Below are positions 9,182-17,842 of a stretch of DNA of 64,000 nucleotides, one piece after another (the first letter of the stretch is position 1; each line of letters begins with the position of its first letter). Source of the stretch: Yoonia vestfoldensis SKA53 (GTDB lineage Bacteria; Pseudomonadota; Alphaproteobacteria; Rhodobacterales; Rhodobacteraceae); assembly GCF_000152785.1 (NCBI RefSeq), contig NZ_CH672414.1, positions 1,862,639 through 1,926,638 of the forward strand. The letters are read 5' to 3'. Under the pieces are notes generated by a model that was not told where the DNA came from, made no database searches, and saw nothing but the letters and a program-made list of their open reading frames with translations. The position numbers and the translations under genes are program-made.

Positions 9182-10366
9182 TCACGCATCTTCACTTTGC
9201 ATGTGCAGTGCCACCGCATCAAGCCGTGCCACGGCCTGTCCGATCTCTTCATCCGTGATGGTCAAAGGAGGCAGCAGGCGGATGACATTATCTGCCGCAG
9301 GTACGGTCAGCACGCCCTGGTCATATCCCGCCTTGACGATATCGGTGTTGGTAGCCTTGCATTTCAGACCCAGCATCAAGCCCGATCCGCGCACCGCCAC
9401 AAAGACATCGGGATGTGCCGCGACCAGCCCTTCCAGCTTTTGACGCAGCAGACCCGCCTTGCGGTTCACCTCTGCCAGAAAGGCCGGATCGGCGACAATC
9501 TCCATCACGGCGCAGCCCACGGCGCAGGCCAAAGGGTTGCCGCCGTAGGTGGACCCATGCGTGCCGGCACTCATCCCGCTAGCCGCATTTTCGTTGGCCA
9601 GCACGGCCCCAAGTGGGAACCCGCCACCGATACCCTTGGCGACCATCATGATATCGGGGGTGATACCCGCCCATTCATGCGCGAATAATTTGCCGGTCCG
9701 GCCCATGCCGCATTGCACCTCGTCCAGAATCATCAGGATACCGTGCCGGTCGCACAGATCGCGCAGACCTTTCAGGCAGACGTCGGGCAAGGGGCGGATG
9801 CCACCTTCGCCCTGCACGGGTTCGACCATGATAGCCGCGATATTGTCGCGCGCCGCAGCAAGGGTCAGCGCGTCATGATCGCCAAAATCCAGATGAGTGA
9901 AACCGGGCAGCAGCGGGCCAAAGCCCTTGGTCATCTTTTCGGACCCCGCAGCAGCGATGCCCGCGCTGGACCGGCCATGGAACGATCCGGTAAAGGTGAT
10001 AATCTCGGTCCGATCCGGCTGGCCTTTGTCGTACCAGTATTTGCGGGCCATCTTGACCGCTAGCTCGCAGGCCTCGGTGCCGGAATTGGTGAAAAACACC
10101 GTGTCAGCAAAGGTATGTTCCACCAGCAGATCCGCCAGTTTTTGCTGGGCGGGAATATGATACAGATTGGACACATGCCACAAGGACTGCGCCTGCGCCG
10201 TCAACGCCGCAACCAGTGCAGGATGCGCATGGCCCAGCGCATTGACGGCAATCCCCGCCCCGAGGTCCAGAAATCGGCGCCCGTCTGCCTCGGTCAACCA
10301 AGCGCCAGACCCCGACGTAAACGTCAGCGGCGCGCGCGAATAGGTCGGCAGAACAGATGCGATCAT
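9182..10366 (-). CDS. argD: Acetylornithine aminotransferase (class III PLP transaminase)
   Basis: A 394-residue fold-type I aminotransferase converting N-acetylglutamate semialdehyde to acetylornithine; many such enzymes also serve lysine synthesis. Features seen are FFTNSGTEACELAVKMAR near the N-terminus, ILDEVQCGMGRTG with the PLP-contacting aspartate, and the Schiff-base lysine in MMVAKGIGGGFPLGA. Placement upstream of argF supports the arginine role over other class III transaminases. The ATG at 10366 follows AAAGGATGA. A perfect inverted repeat lies 26-42 bases upstream. Confidence 0.93.
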   Translation of the reverse strand: MIASVLPTYSRAPLTFTSGSGAWLTEADGRRFLDLGAGIAVNALGHAHPALVAALTAQAQSLWHVSNLYHIPAQQKLADLLVEHTFADTVFFTNSGTEACELAVKMARKYWYDKGQPDRTEIITFTGSFHGRSSAGIAAAGSEKMTKGFGPLLPGFTHLDFGDHDALTLAAARDNIAAIMVEPVQGEGGIRPLPDVCLKGLRDLCDRHGILMILDEVQCGMGRTGKLFAHEWAGITPDIMMVAKGIGGGFPLGAVLANENAASGMSAGTHGSTYGGNPLACAVGCAVMEIVADPAFLAEVNRKAGLLRQKLEGLVAAHPDVFVAVRGSGLMLGLKCKATNTDIVKAGYDQGVLTVPAADNVIRLLPPLTITDEEIGQAVARLDAVALHMQSEDA

Positions 10367-10391
10367 GGGATCATCCTTTTCAATACGCCAG

Positions 10392-10408
10392 ATTGGTGCA
10401 GGACCAAT
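10392..10408. promoter_or_regulatory. Inverted repeat upstream of argD
   Basis: ATTGGT-GCAGG-ACCAAT is a perfect 6-bp inverted repeat with a 5-base centre, 26-42 bases before the argD ATG. On the minus strand a TTGACT lies just upstream of it, so it may overlap the promoter as an operator. Which protein binds it is unknown. Confidence 0.45.
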
Positions 10409-10679
10409 GCAGCAGAGTCAATTTATTTGGGGCTGGGTGGCAGACGTAACTCAGGCGCGCACGAAATCGCGTCGGCGTAGAAGGCTTTGATGAAAGCTAT
10501 GCGTCATCCGGGTAGTTTAGCGCGTCATTTTGGCCAAGAGAAGCCGAAAACAGCCGGCGAAACAGAATCCGAGGTGATTGCTGAAAAATGAAGCGCAACA
10601 CCTGCAAATTGTCATCGCCACACCCTGCGAAAGGCTTTGTCGATTGTCATTGGCAGGGCGGCGGATCACATATCCGTGC
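10409..10679. other. Intergenic region between argD and an EamA transporter gene
   Basis: With the inverted repeat this gives a 313-base gap between divergent genes. It must hold both promoters. Apart from a TTGACT toward argD, no well-formed promoter pair, RNA or gene was found. The reading frame open upstream of 10680 has no conserved residues. Confidence 0.5.
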
Positions 10680-11564
10680 ATGACCCTGCGCGCGCCAAAC
10701 CCACCGCTTGCCATCGCTTTGATACTGACCGCGACCGCGTTCATCGCGGGCACGATGATATTGGCAAAATTGCTGGGAACAGGCGTATTAGGCGCGCCGC
10801 TCCATCCGTTGCAGGTCAGCCATGGGCGGTTTCTGTTCGCCTTTCTGACGCTTTGCGCACTGGCCGCGGTTCTGCGGCCCCACATCCGCCAACCAGACCT
10901 GCGGCTGCATATCGGGCGCACCGCTTTTGGCTGGGGCGGTGTGACGTTGATGTTCGCGGCCGTGGCTTTCATGCCGCTGTCGGACGCGACCGCGATCAGT
11001 TTCCTGAACCCTGTCTTTGGGATGTTGCTGGCGATCCCGCTTTTGGGCGAAAAGGTCGGGCCATGGCGCTGGGTCGCGGCGGCGACAGCGCTGATCGGGG
11101 CGCTGGTCCTGTTGCGGCCGGGGCCAGAGACGTTCCAGATCGCGGGATTACTGGCGCTGGGGGCGGCGGTTCTGATGGGGATCGAGCTGATATTTATCAA
11201 AAAGCTAGCCAATCGCGAACCGCCGTTCCAGATCCTGCTGGTCAACAATGCCATCGGGCTTTGCATCGCGACACTGGCCGTTCTGCCAGTCTGGACGATG
11301 CCGACAGCGGGGCAATGGGCGGCTCTTGCGGGGATCGGTGTGCTAATGGCCTCGGCGCAGACCTGTTTTGTCAATGCGATGGCGCGGGCGGATGCAAGCT
11401 TTGTGACGCCCTTCAGCTATCTGACGCTGGTCTTTGCCGCTGTTTATGACGGCGTGATCTTTGGCGTGGTCCCCGACCGGATCAGCGTGCTGGGCGCTGT
11501 GATTATCCTCAGCGGCGCAACATTGCTGGCCCTGCGCGAGAGAAAAAATAAAAATTCGCCCTAA
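10680..11564 (+). CDS. EamA/DMT-family transporter
   Basis: A 294-residue inner-membrane protein with about ten hydrophobic segments in two homologous halves, as in 10-TMS drug/metabolite transporters. Recognisable features are the first helix (LAIALILTATAFIAGTMIL) and the end of the first EamA repeat (ALIGALVLLRPGPETF). The ATG at 10680 is preferred because the preceding codons (from 10578) are polar and lack homology. The substrate is unknown and no partner gene is linked. It ends in a basic tail, RERKNKNSP. Confidence 0.88.
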   Translation: MTLRAPNPPLAIALILTATAFIAGTMILAKLLGTGVLGAPLHPLQVSHGRFLFAFLTLCALAAVLRPHIRQPDLRLHIGRTAFGWGGVTLMFAAVAFMPLSDATAISFLNPVFGMLLAIPLLGEKVGPWRWVAAATALIGALVLLRPGPETFQIAGLLALGAAVLMGIELIFIKKLANREPPFQILLVNNAIGLCIATLAVLPVWTMPTAGQWAALAGIGVLMASAQTCFVNAMARADASFVTPFSYLTLVFAAVYDGVIFGVVPDRISVLGAVIILSGATLLALRERKNKNSP

Positions 11565-11617
11565 TCAGCACGACTCCAGACAAAATACAGCCATGATGCA
11601 ATGGTAAGCGGTGTTCA

Positions 11618-12031
11618 ATGAACGAGGTTTACGAGTATCGCCGCGCCCGCGGGAAAGGTTTGATCTGGCTCAGCGGCATGGGCGTCGTCCTTTTGCTGGC
11701 GGCGATTTCCGTTGCCAATGCACCCGATCTCATTTGGTTGGTCTGGGCCTTGGGCATGCTGACTTTTGCGCTAATGCTCGTGCCGCGTCCGGTGACGGGA
11801 ATCCGTGTCGATGACGTCTATCTGGTGTTGTCCGCTTGGCATCGACCGCGCGCTCTCGCATTGGACAAGATCGCCTATCTGCGCGCGACGCAGACCGATC
11901 CTGAAACTGCCGCCATCATCATCTGCAAGGACGGAACCGAAGAAAAGATCCTCAGCCGTGACATGCCTGACCTGGAAACGCTGGTCGCGGTCATGGCGGC
12001 ACGCGGCATTGCGGTGCGCGATATCTATTAG
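11618..12031 (+). CDS. Hypothetical small membrane protein
   Basis: A 137-residue protein with two hydrophobic segments at about residues 15-33 and 38-56, then a soluble C-terminal domain of about 80 residues rich in beta strands (VYLVLSAWHRPRAL, AAIIICKDGTEEKI). This resembles short membrane-anchored PH-like proteins, though that is only a topology resemblance. It starts 53 bases after the transporter gene and ends 4 bases before the convergent permease gene. The ribosome site is weak. Confidence 0.65.
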   Translation: MNEVYEYRRARGKGLIWLSGMGVVLLLAAISVANAPDLIWLVWALGMLTFALMLVPRPVTGIRVDDVYLVLSAWHRPRALALDKIAYLRATQTDPETAAIIICKDGTEEKILSRDMPDLETLVAVMAARGIAVRDIY

Positions 12032-12035
12032 CGCG

Positions 12036-12839
12036 TCAGGCTTTGAGCCGGTAACCAGACCGCATCCAGCGGTGACAGATCGCGAGCACGACAATGCAAC
12101 TGCCGGTCACGACCCAAAGGCCGGTCCACGGGCTGCTGTCGCTGACGCCGATCATGCCGAAACGTACCCCGTCAATAATGTAAAAGAACGGGTTGGCATG
12201 GCTTAACGTCTGCATGAATGGCGGCAAGGCGTCGATGGAATAGAACGTGCCCGACAGAAAGGCGAGCGGGGTCACCAGAAAATTGGTGATCGCGGATAAT
12301 TGGTCGAACTTGTTGGCATAGATGCCCGCAATGATCCCCAAGCCGCCCATCAGGATCGAGCCAAGCAGGATGAAGGTCACCGCCCAACCGGCATGCACCA
12401 AGCCCACATCCAGAAACAAGAAAGACCCCGCCGCGATCACGACACCCACCAATAAACCGCGCGCAACCGCACCGCCGATGTAACCCGCCACCAGCTCTGC
12501 CGCGGACAAGGGCGGCATCAACGTATCGACGATATTGCCCTGCACCTTGGCTGAGACCAGACTGGATGACGAATTTGCAAAGGCATTCTGGATCACTGTC
12601 ATCGTCAGGATACCAGGCGCCAGGAAGGTCATGAAATCGACCCCCATCACATCACCGCGCTGCGATCCGATGGCGATGGTAAAGATCATCAAAAGCAGGC
12701 CCGCGTTGATCAGCGGCGCCATCACTGTCTGCAACCAGACATTCACAAAGCGCCGGATTTCGCGGATCATCAGGGTCCATGCCCCCAGCCAGTTCACGCG
12801 GCCAAAGCGGCGCACACCCATCTCGTTCATACTTTTCAT
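12036..12839 (-). CDS. ABC-2 type transporter permease
   Basis: A 267-residue integral membrane protein with six predicted spans. It carries the ABC-2 membrane signature region GTFYSIDALPPFMQTLSHANPFFYIIDGVRFGMIG near the C-terminus, as in NodJ/DrrB-type exporters of lipids, polysaccharides or drugs. The ATG at 12839 follows AAAGGACC by about 9 bases. A longer frame to 13073 adds an arginine-rich, non-homologous leader and is rejected. No ATP-binding subunit is adjacent, so the partner ATPase must be encoded elsewhere. Confidence 0.88.
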   Translation of the reverse strand: MKSMNEMGVRRFGRVNWLGAWTLMIREIRRFVNVWLQTVMAPLINAGLLLMIFTIAIGSQRGDVMGVDFMTFLAPGILTMTVIQNAFANSSSSLVSAKVQGNIVDTLMPPLSAAELVAGYIGGAVARGLLVGVVIAAGSFLFLDVGLVHAGWAVTFILLGSILMGGLGIIAGIYANKFDQLSAITNFLVTPLAFLSGTFYSIDALPPFMQTLSHANPFFYIIDGVRFGMIGVSDSSPWTGLWVVTGSCIVVLAICHRWMRSGYRLKA

Positions 12840-13068
12840 TCTGCCGGTCCTTTGTCTTGGCCTCAGACATACTCTATCCTGCGCGCGTGGCCAGCCCGAT
12901 CCGACGGCACGCAACAGGACGATCATGTGGTGTCTCACTTGGGCGTGTTCGCCATGCTGGTCGGCGCGCCGCCTTTTTAGATCACAGATGCGGTGGGCTA
13001 TCGCCGCTGTCGCAGCACCGGCTGACGCCACAGCGCGCCGGAACTTGTGCAAAAGGTGCTTGAGCGCC
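12840..13068. other. Intergenic region between permease and gcrA
   Basis: The divergent gap spans 324 bases up to gcrA. The gcrA promoter occupies its right end. The rest has coding-like composition but every frame is broken by stops, so no gene or RNA can be supported here. Confidence 0.5.
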
Positions 13069-13097
13069 TTCACATCACCCGTGGCAGTGACTAGTAT
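13069..13097 (+). promoter_or_regulatory. Candidate gcrA promoter
   Basis: TTCACA (13069-13074), a 17-base spacer, then TAGTAT (13092-13097), giving a leader of about 60 bases before gcrA. No GANTC methylation site was noticed in this stretch. Confidence 0.45.
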
Positions 13098-13163
13098 GAG
13101 TGGCTAGACATGGCGTGGCGCGACCCCAAAGGGTGTCTGGCCCGCGAAACCGAAGGAAGTCAT

Positions 13164-13772
13164 ATGTCCTGGACAGACGAGCGCGTCGAGACGCTCAAGA
13201 AGATGTGGGGCGATGGCCAGTCGGCCAGCCAGATCGCCAAGGAATTAGGCGGTGTGACCCGCAATGCTGTGATCGGCAAGGTCCACAGGCTGGGCCTTTC
13301 CAACCGCGCGGGCACGGGTACCGCCGTACCTGCTGCCAAACCTGCGCTTAAGGAAAAGCCGTCTGAAACCGTCGAGGCCCCTAGCGCCAAGCCCGTCAGC
13401 AAGCCCGCGCCCAAGGCCAAGCCAAGCATGGCGGTTGCAATCAAAGAAGAGCTGGAACTCGACGAAAACGGTATCCCGATTTCCGCAGCACGCCGCGCCA
13501 TCATTCCTGCAGGCCAGCCATTGCCGCCGCAACCTTCAGCAAATGAAATCAGCCCCGAGGCGCTGGCCAAGGTGAACGAGGTCGAAAAGACCGCCAAGCG
13601 GCTGACCTTGATGGAACTGACCGAGAAAACCTGCAAATGGCCTGTGGGCGATCCTGCGACCGAAGATTTCTGGTTTTGCGGCCTGCCCGTCCAGCAAGGC
13701 AAGCCCTATTGCGAGGCGCATGTCGGCGTGGCGTTCCAGCCGATGTCAGCACGGCGCGACCGTCGGCGTTAA
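13164..13772 (+). CDS. gcrA: Cell-cycle regulator GcrA
   Basis: A 202-residue alphaproteobacterial sigma-70 cofactor that binds CcrM-methylated promoters and activates cell-cycle genes. The N-terminal DNA-binding helices read SWTDERVETLKKMW and SASQIAKELGGVTRNAVIGKVHRLGLS. A low-complexity Ala/Lys/Pro linker follows, then the conserved C-terminal domain CKWPVGDP..FWFCGLPV..GKPYCEAHV with its cysteine/histidine set. The ATG at 13164 follows GAAGGAAG by 5-8 bases and starts the conserved region. Upstream codons are not conserved. Confidence 0.95.
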   Translation: MSWTDERVETLKKMWGDGQSASQIAKELGGVTRNAVIGKVHRLGLSNRAGTGTAVPAAKPALKEKPSETVEAPSAKPVSKPAPKAKPSMAVAIKEELELDENGIPISAARRAIIPAGQPLPPQPSANEISPEALAKVNEVEKTAKRLTLMELTEKTCKWPVGDPATEDFWFCGLPVQQGKPYCEAHVGVAFQPMSARRDRRR

Positions 13773-13780
13773 AATCCGCG

Positions 13781-13804
13781 TAGGGTGGGTCAAGACCCAC
13801 CTTA
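13781..13804. repeat. GGTGGGTC palindrome, copy 1 (possible terminator)
   Basis: An 11-bp inverted repeat TAGGGTGGGTC / GACCCACCTTA (one wobble) with a 2-base loop, just after gcrA. A second, longer copy lies at 34487-34516 after fsa. Both sit directly 3' of a gene, as expected of repeat-borne terminators. Confidence 0.65.
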
Positions 13805-13835
13805 CCAGCGCCCTTTGGACCGTCTATAGGGGGCT

Positions 13836-15224
13836 ATGACACAGAATCCGCCATCACTCCGCCCCGATCTTGCCCGCGCGCAGGTGACCGACACCCGCCG
13901 CGACGGCCAGCCCACGATTGGCATGGTCAGCCTTGGCTGCCCCAAGGCGCTGGTGGACAGCGAACGCATCCTGACGCGGCTGCGCGCCGAAGGCTATGCA
14001 ATCAGCGCCGATTATGCGGGCGCCGAGGCAGTCATCGTCAACACCTGTGGTTTTCTGGACAGCGCCAAGGCCGAAAGCCTTGATGCCATCGGCGAAGCCC
14101 TGCGCGAAAATGGCAAGGTCATCGTCACCGGCTGTCTGGGGGCCGAACCTGACTACATCCGCGAACATCATCCGCACATTCTGGCCGTCACCGGACCACA
14201 TCAATATGAACAGGTGCTCGACGCCGTGCATCTGGCGGTGCCACCCAGCCCCGACCCGTTCATCGACCTGTTGCCGGCGACCGGCGTCAGCCTGACACCG
14301 CGCCATTACAGCTATTTGAAGATTTCCGAGGGCTGCAATCACAAGTGCAAATTCTGCATCATCCCCGACATGCGCGGGCTGTTGAACAGCCGCCCCGCCC
14401 ATGCCGTCCTGCGCGAGGCCGAAAAGCTGGTGCAGGCAGGCGTGCGCGAACTCTTGGTCATTTCGCAGGACACCAGTGCTTACGGCCTTGACCGCAAATA
14501 CGACCTGAACCCGTGGAAAGACGGGCAGGTGCGCAGCCATATCACCGACCTGACCCGCGAACTAGGGCAGCTCGGGGCTTGGGTGCGGCTGCATTATGTC
14601 TATCCCTATCCGCATGTGCGCGACCTCATTCCGCTGATGGCGGACCCGGCCAACGGCGTGCTGCCCTACCTCGACATTCCGTTCCAGCATTCCCACCCTG
14701 ATGTGCTGCGGCGCATGGCGCGGCCTGCGGCGGGGGCGAAAACTCTGGATGAAATCGCCGCATGGCGCGCCATCTGCCCCGACATCACGCTGCGCAGCAC
14801 CTTCATCGTCGGCTATCCGGGCGAGACAGAGGCCGAATTCCAGCACCTGCTCGACTGGCTGGATGCAGCCCAGCTCGACCGCGTGGGCTGCTTTCAGTAT
14901 GAAAACGTCGCGGGCGCGCGGTCCAACACCCTGCCCGACCATGTGCCGGCCGAGGTGAAACAGGACCGCTGGGACCGTTTCATGGCGAAAGCGCAGGCCA
15001 TTTCCGCCGCCAAACTGGCCGCCAAGGTCGGCAAGCGGCTGGAGGTCATCGTGGACGACATCGACGAGGACGGCATCGCGACCTGCCGCACATGGGCCGA
15101 CGCACCCGAGATCGACGGCAACCTGTTCATCGACGAAGGGACAGAGGCACTGTCCGTAGGCGATATCGTTCAGGTTGTAGTGGATGAGGCGGGGGAGTAT
15201 GATTTGTGGGGTGGATTGGCTTAA
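13836..15224 (+). CDS. rimO: Ribosomal protein S12 methylthiotransferase RimO
   Basis: A 462-residue radical-SAM enzyme that methylthiolates a conserved aspartate of ribosomal protein S12. The N-terminal MTTase domain begins [17 protein letters not shown] and contains NTCGFLDSA. The radical SAM cluster motif is [11 protein letters not shown] (CxxxCxxC) near residue 170, followed by SQDTSAYG. The C-terminal TRAM domain ends at DLWGGLA. These signatures separate RimO from MiaB. Length is normal. Confidence 0.96.
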   Translation: MTQNPPSLRPDLARAQVTDTRRDGQPTIGMVSLGCPKALVDSERILTRLRAEGYAISADYAGAEAVIVNTCGFLDSAKAESLDAIGEALRENGKVIVTGCLGAEPDYIREHHPHILAVTGPHQYEQVLDAVHLAVPPSPDPFIDLLPATGVSLTPRHYSYLKISEGCNHKCKFCIIPDMRGLLNSRPAHAVLREAEKLVQAGVRELLVISQDTSAYGLDRKYDLNPWKDGQVRSHITDLTRELGQLGAWVRLHYVYPYPHVRDLIPLMADPANGVLPYLDIPFQHSHPDVLRRMARPAAGAKTLDEIAAWRAICPDITLRSTFIVGYPGETEAEFQHLLDWLDAAQLDRVGCFQYENVAGARSNTLPDHVPAEVKQDRWDRFMAKAQAISAAKLAAKVGKRLEVIVDDIDEDGIATCRTWADAPEIDGNLFIDEGTEALSVGDIVQVVVDEAGEYDLWGGLA

Positions 15225-15307
15225 GCACGCCATCATATACAACTTGCGCTTGCGTTTTTTTTGCTTTGCGACCTAAGCTGTAGCAGCGAGTACGGTAGGT
15301 TCATCAC

Positions 15308-16372
15308 ATGCAATTTGCAGAAAAAATCAAAGAGTTATCCAAACGGTCAGTCATTGCAGCAAGCAAGGCTTTGACAGAAGAAGCAACGAAAACGTCAGTT
15401 GTTTTACCATTCATTCAAGCCCTCGGCTTTGATCCGTTCAATCTTGACGAAGTTGTTCCTGAATTTATCTCCGATGTAGGCCTGAAAAAAGGTGAGAAAG
15501 TTGATTTTGCTCTCAAAATTGATGGCAAAACGACAATACTGATTGAAGTGAAGCCGATCACAATGACACTCGGGTCTGCTCAATTCAGCCAGCTATTTAG
15601 ATATTTCCACACCACAGAATCAAAAGTCGCGATTTTAACAAACGGTAAAGAAGCTTGGTTCTTCTCTGATATAGATGACACCAACAAGATGGATAAGAAG
15701 CCATTCTTTACCTTTGATTTCCAAAATCATGATGAAAAGGCGATTGAAGAACTAGCAAGGTTTCAAAAGGACATTTTCTCGATCGAGAACATCCTAGAAG
15801 CGGCTTCTGCGCTCAAGTACAAAAGCAAAGCCGCACAGTATTTGAAATCACAGCTTGATGAACCCGACGACGACTTTATCAAGGTTGTTGGCCGAAAGAT
15901 ACATGATGGCATGCTCACAAAAGCAATCGTTGAGCAACTAAGGCCAGCGATACAGTCGGCTCTTGATGTCATTATCAAAGATCGAATCCAAGATAAGCTT
16001 GGCATTGCCTTCAGGCCAGAAGCTCAGCCCAGCACAAAAGCCACAGCTTCTGAGGAAGAGACGGAAACCGAGCAAAGCGAAATCGTCACTACTGAAGAAG
16101 AGGTTCAAGCATTCTTGATCGTAAAGGCGATTGCGGCGCGTAGCGTAGCTATTGACAGGATCACAATTCGCGACTCGAAAACTTACTGCAGTGTTTTTGT
16201 GGATAACAACAACAGAAAGCCACTCGTCCGTTTCTACTTCAATGCGAAATCAAAGAACGTATTGGGTATTTTTGATCCCGACAAAGTCGAGCAAAAATTC
16301 GAGATGGAGCATTTAGGTCAGATTTACGATCATGCGGATCAGATTTTGCAGACTGCGGCATCTTATTCATAA
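15308..16372 (+). CDS. Orphan HsdR N-terminal-like (PD-(D/E)xK) protein
   Basis: A 354-residue soluble protein similar in layout to stand-alone proteins carrying the type I restriction enzyme R N-terminal domain (COG4748-like). The nuclease core is visible: VLPFIQALGFDPFN, then VDFALKIDGKTTILIEVKP with the D and ExK residues at about 77 and 90-92, then an FRYFHTTESKVAILTNG strand. A Glu/Thr-rich linker separates this from a C-terminal domain (residues about 255-354) that I cannot assign. No HsdM, HsdS or helicase lies nearby. Low GC and different codon use against rimO indicate acquisition by transfer. A defence role is possible but unproven. Confidence 0.75.
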   Translation: MQFAEKIKELSKRSVIAASKALTEEATKTSVVLPFIQALGFDPFNLDEVVPEFISDVGLKKGEKVDFALKIDGKTTILIEVKPITMTLGSAQFSQLFRYFHTTESKVAILTNGKEAWFFSDIDDTNKMDKKPFFTFDFQNHDEKAIEELARFQKDIFSIENILEAASALKYKSKAAQYLKSQLDEPDDDFIKVVGRKIHDGMLTKAIVEQLRPAIQSALDVIIKDRIQDKLGIAFRPEAQPSTKATASEEETETEQSEIVTTEEEVQAFLIVKAIAARSVAIDRITIRDSKTYCSVFVDNNNRKPLVRFYFNAKSKNVLGIFDPDKVEQKFEMEHLGQIYDHADQILQTAASYS

Positions 16373-16425
16373 AAAACGCACCGCTCTCGCGATGCGCTCT
16401 TAGGTTCCCTTCCGGCTGGCTTGGC

Positions 16426-16650
16426 TTACGACGTCACTTCCCTTGCGGCAGAGAAGCTGCAGCCAAAACCGTCGCTGGCCGCTGGCGTCGGGGTTTGTGC
16501 GGGGGTCAGGCCGCAGCTTTGCGTGGCGGCGTTAAAGGTCATGCCCGCGGGGCAACTTTGGGCCACGGGTTCGGCGGCAGTAGGCAGGGTCGTTTCCTGG
16601 GCAAAGGCCGCAGCGGGCAGCATGGCCAAGGCAAGTACGATCAAACGCAT
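16426..16650 (-). CDS. Small secreted protein with Cys motif
   Basis: A 74-residue protein with signal peptide MRLIVLALAMLPAAAFA and a likely cleavage before QETT. The mature chain of about 57 residues holds a C-P-A-G-M-x8-C motif (SCPAGMTFNAATQSC) and one more cysteine near the end. The same C-x-x-G-hydrophobic-x-C pattern recurs in the secreted TPR protein at 17071-17607, so the two may be related. It is predicted periplasmic or extracellular. Function is unknown. Confidence 0.6.
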   Translation of the reverse strand: MRLIVLALAMLPAAAFAQETTLPTAAEPVAQSCPAGMTFNAATQSCGLTPAQTPTPAASDGFGCSFSAAREVTS

Positions 16651-16739
16651 GTCGTCCTCCTAAGTTGACACTGGGTCAAGCATAGGCCGGAACCCGCAAA
16701 TCACAAACGTTCCAGAACGTCGCACCCCGAAATCGCCCG

Positions 16740-17003
16740 TCAGACCGCTTGTACATCGCGCAATTGGGCGAATTCATCGCGGTTTTCGCAATAGGCGGGC
16801 GCCTCTGGCAGGACAGGCCTCGTGGCCAGCAGCTTGTCGCATTTGCCGACCTGCGCGCAGCCACGGCACCGCGTGACCATATCGGCGTATTCCGGCGCGT
16901 CGATCTGGCCTTCGTCCAGCGCGGCCGACAGGTTGACCCCGCAGGCCCCCGACATCTTCACCACCCGCAGGAAATGTTCGCGCATGTCACCCAATGTTTG
17001 CAT
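16740..17003 (-). CDS. DUF6455-like small cysteine-rich protein
   Basis: An 87-residue cytoplasmic protein beginning MQTLGDMREHFLRVVKMSGACGVNL. The later TRCRGCAQVGKCDKLL cluster gives four cysteines that could bind a metal. The look is that of the DUF6455 family common in Rhodobacteraceae. GGAGG stands 6 bases before this ATG; a second ATG at 17006 is 3 bases from it and less well spaced. A longer frame to 17087 is not supported. Confidence 0.7.
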   Translation of the reverse strand: MQTLGDMREHFLRVVKMSGACGVNLSAALDEGQIDAPEYADMVTRCRGCAQVGKCDKLLATRPVLPEAPAYCENRDEFAQLRDVQAV

Positions 17004-17070
17004 CATGGACCTCCATTTTATGGGGTTAGGATGACAGGTTGGGAAAACGCGGTCCTTGCGCTGGATCAAG

Positions 17071-17607
17071 TCAGTATGTTGTGCCAACCCCGGTTGCGAT
17101 CGCCTGCGCCAGCGCCAGTTCCGGCCATGTGTCGCGTCCGCCGCGCATCCGGATTTCTGTCAGTTGCACCTGCGCCTGCACCATATCGCCAGAGGCCACG
17201 AAACCCTGACCCATGTAGGACCGCGCAAGCAGGTTGTCGGGATCGGCCGCAAGTGCTGCATCGTAATAGGCCATGCCCAGATCAATTCGTCCGGCCTTGC
17301 GATGGGCAAAACCGTAATAGGTCAGCGCAAAAGGCGCGGCCGGGTTATCCAACGTGTCCAGCACATCCAACGCAGCTTGGTAATACCCGGCATAGGCCAG
17401 TTCCCGCACATCGTTCAGCCGCGCGTTGTCATCATTGGTGCTGTCTGCGGGGGACATGCAGCTTTTCGTTGCAAGGTCCCAGACAAGCCCGTCAGCACAG
17501 ACAGTCGTTGTTTCCGTTGGCTTGGGTGGCGCCGGATCATCACTGCCCGCACAAAACGCTGCGGCAGGCAGGACAGCAAAGGCGAAGGCAAGATATGACA
17601 GGCGCAT
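17071..17607 (-). CDS. Secreted TPR-repeat protein
   Basis: A 178-residue protein with a cleavable signal peptide (MRLSYLAFAFAVLPAAAFC). A short disulfide-type motif CADGLVWDLATKSC comes next, then about 110 residues of tetratricopeptide-like helices (LAYAGYYQAALDVLD, YYGFAHRKAGRIDLGMAYYDAALAADPDN, ARSYMGQGFVASGDMVQAQ). It is a likely periplasmic scaffold or interaction protein. The N-terminal motif matches the small protein at 16426-16650. Nothing indicates its partner. Confidence 0.75.
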   Translation of the reverse strand: MRLSYLAFAFAVLPAAAFCAGSDDPAPPKPTETTTVCADGLVWDLATKSCMSPADSTNDDNARLNDVRELAYAGYYQAALDVLDTLDNPAAPFALTYYGFAHRKAGRIDLGMAYYDAALAADPDNLLARSYMGQGFVASGDMVQAQVQLTEIRMRGGRDTWPELALAQAIATGVGTTY

Positions 17608-17842
17608 GATATCTCCGATCAGACAGTTTTAGATTAGATAGCGGGCAAAGCCAGTTCATCAAGCCACCCCCAGCCTCAGCGCCCCAAGCCAGGCGCCGCG
17701 CATGACCCAACGGAACATTTGACGCAGGCAAAGACTTGTTCATTTCTAGGTAAAAGCAGGAAATTTCCCAATCTACCCTATACCCAACAGGTCCGAACGC
17801 ATCGCCGATGGCACGGTCCACGCCGCAGGCGTCACCGGCGCG

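Noticed and set aside
12904..13090. Possible remnant gene upstream of gcrA (frame with SAPELVQKVLERLHI)
   Set aside because: Several stops break it, no homologous family is recognised, and part of it is the gcrA promoter region. Not enough to call a pseudogene.
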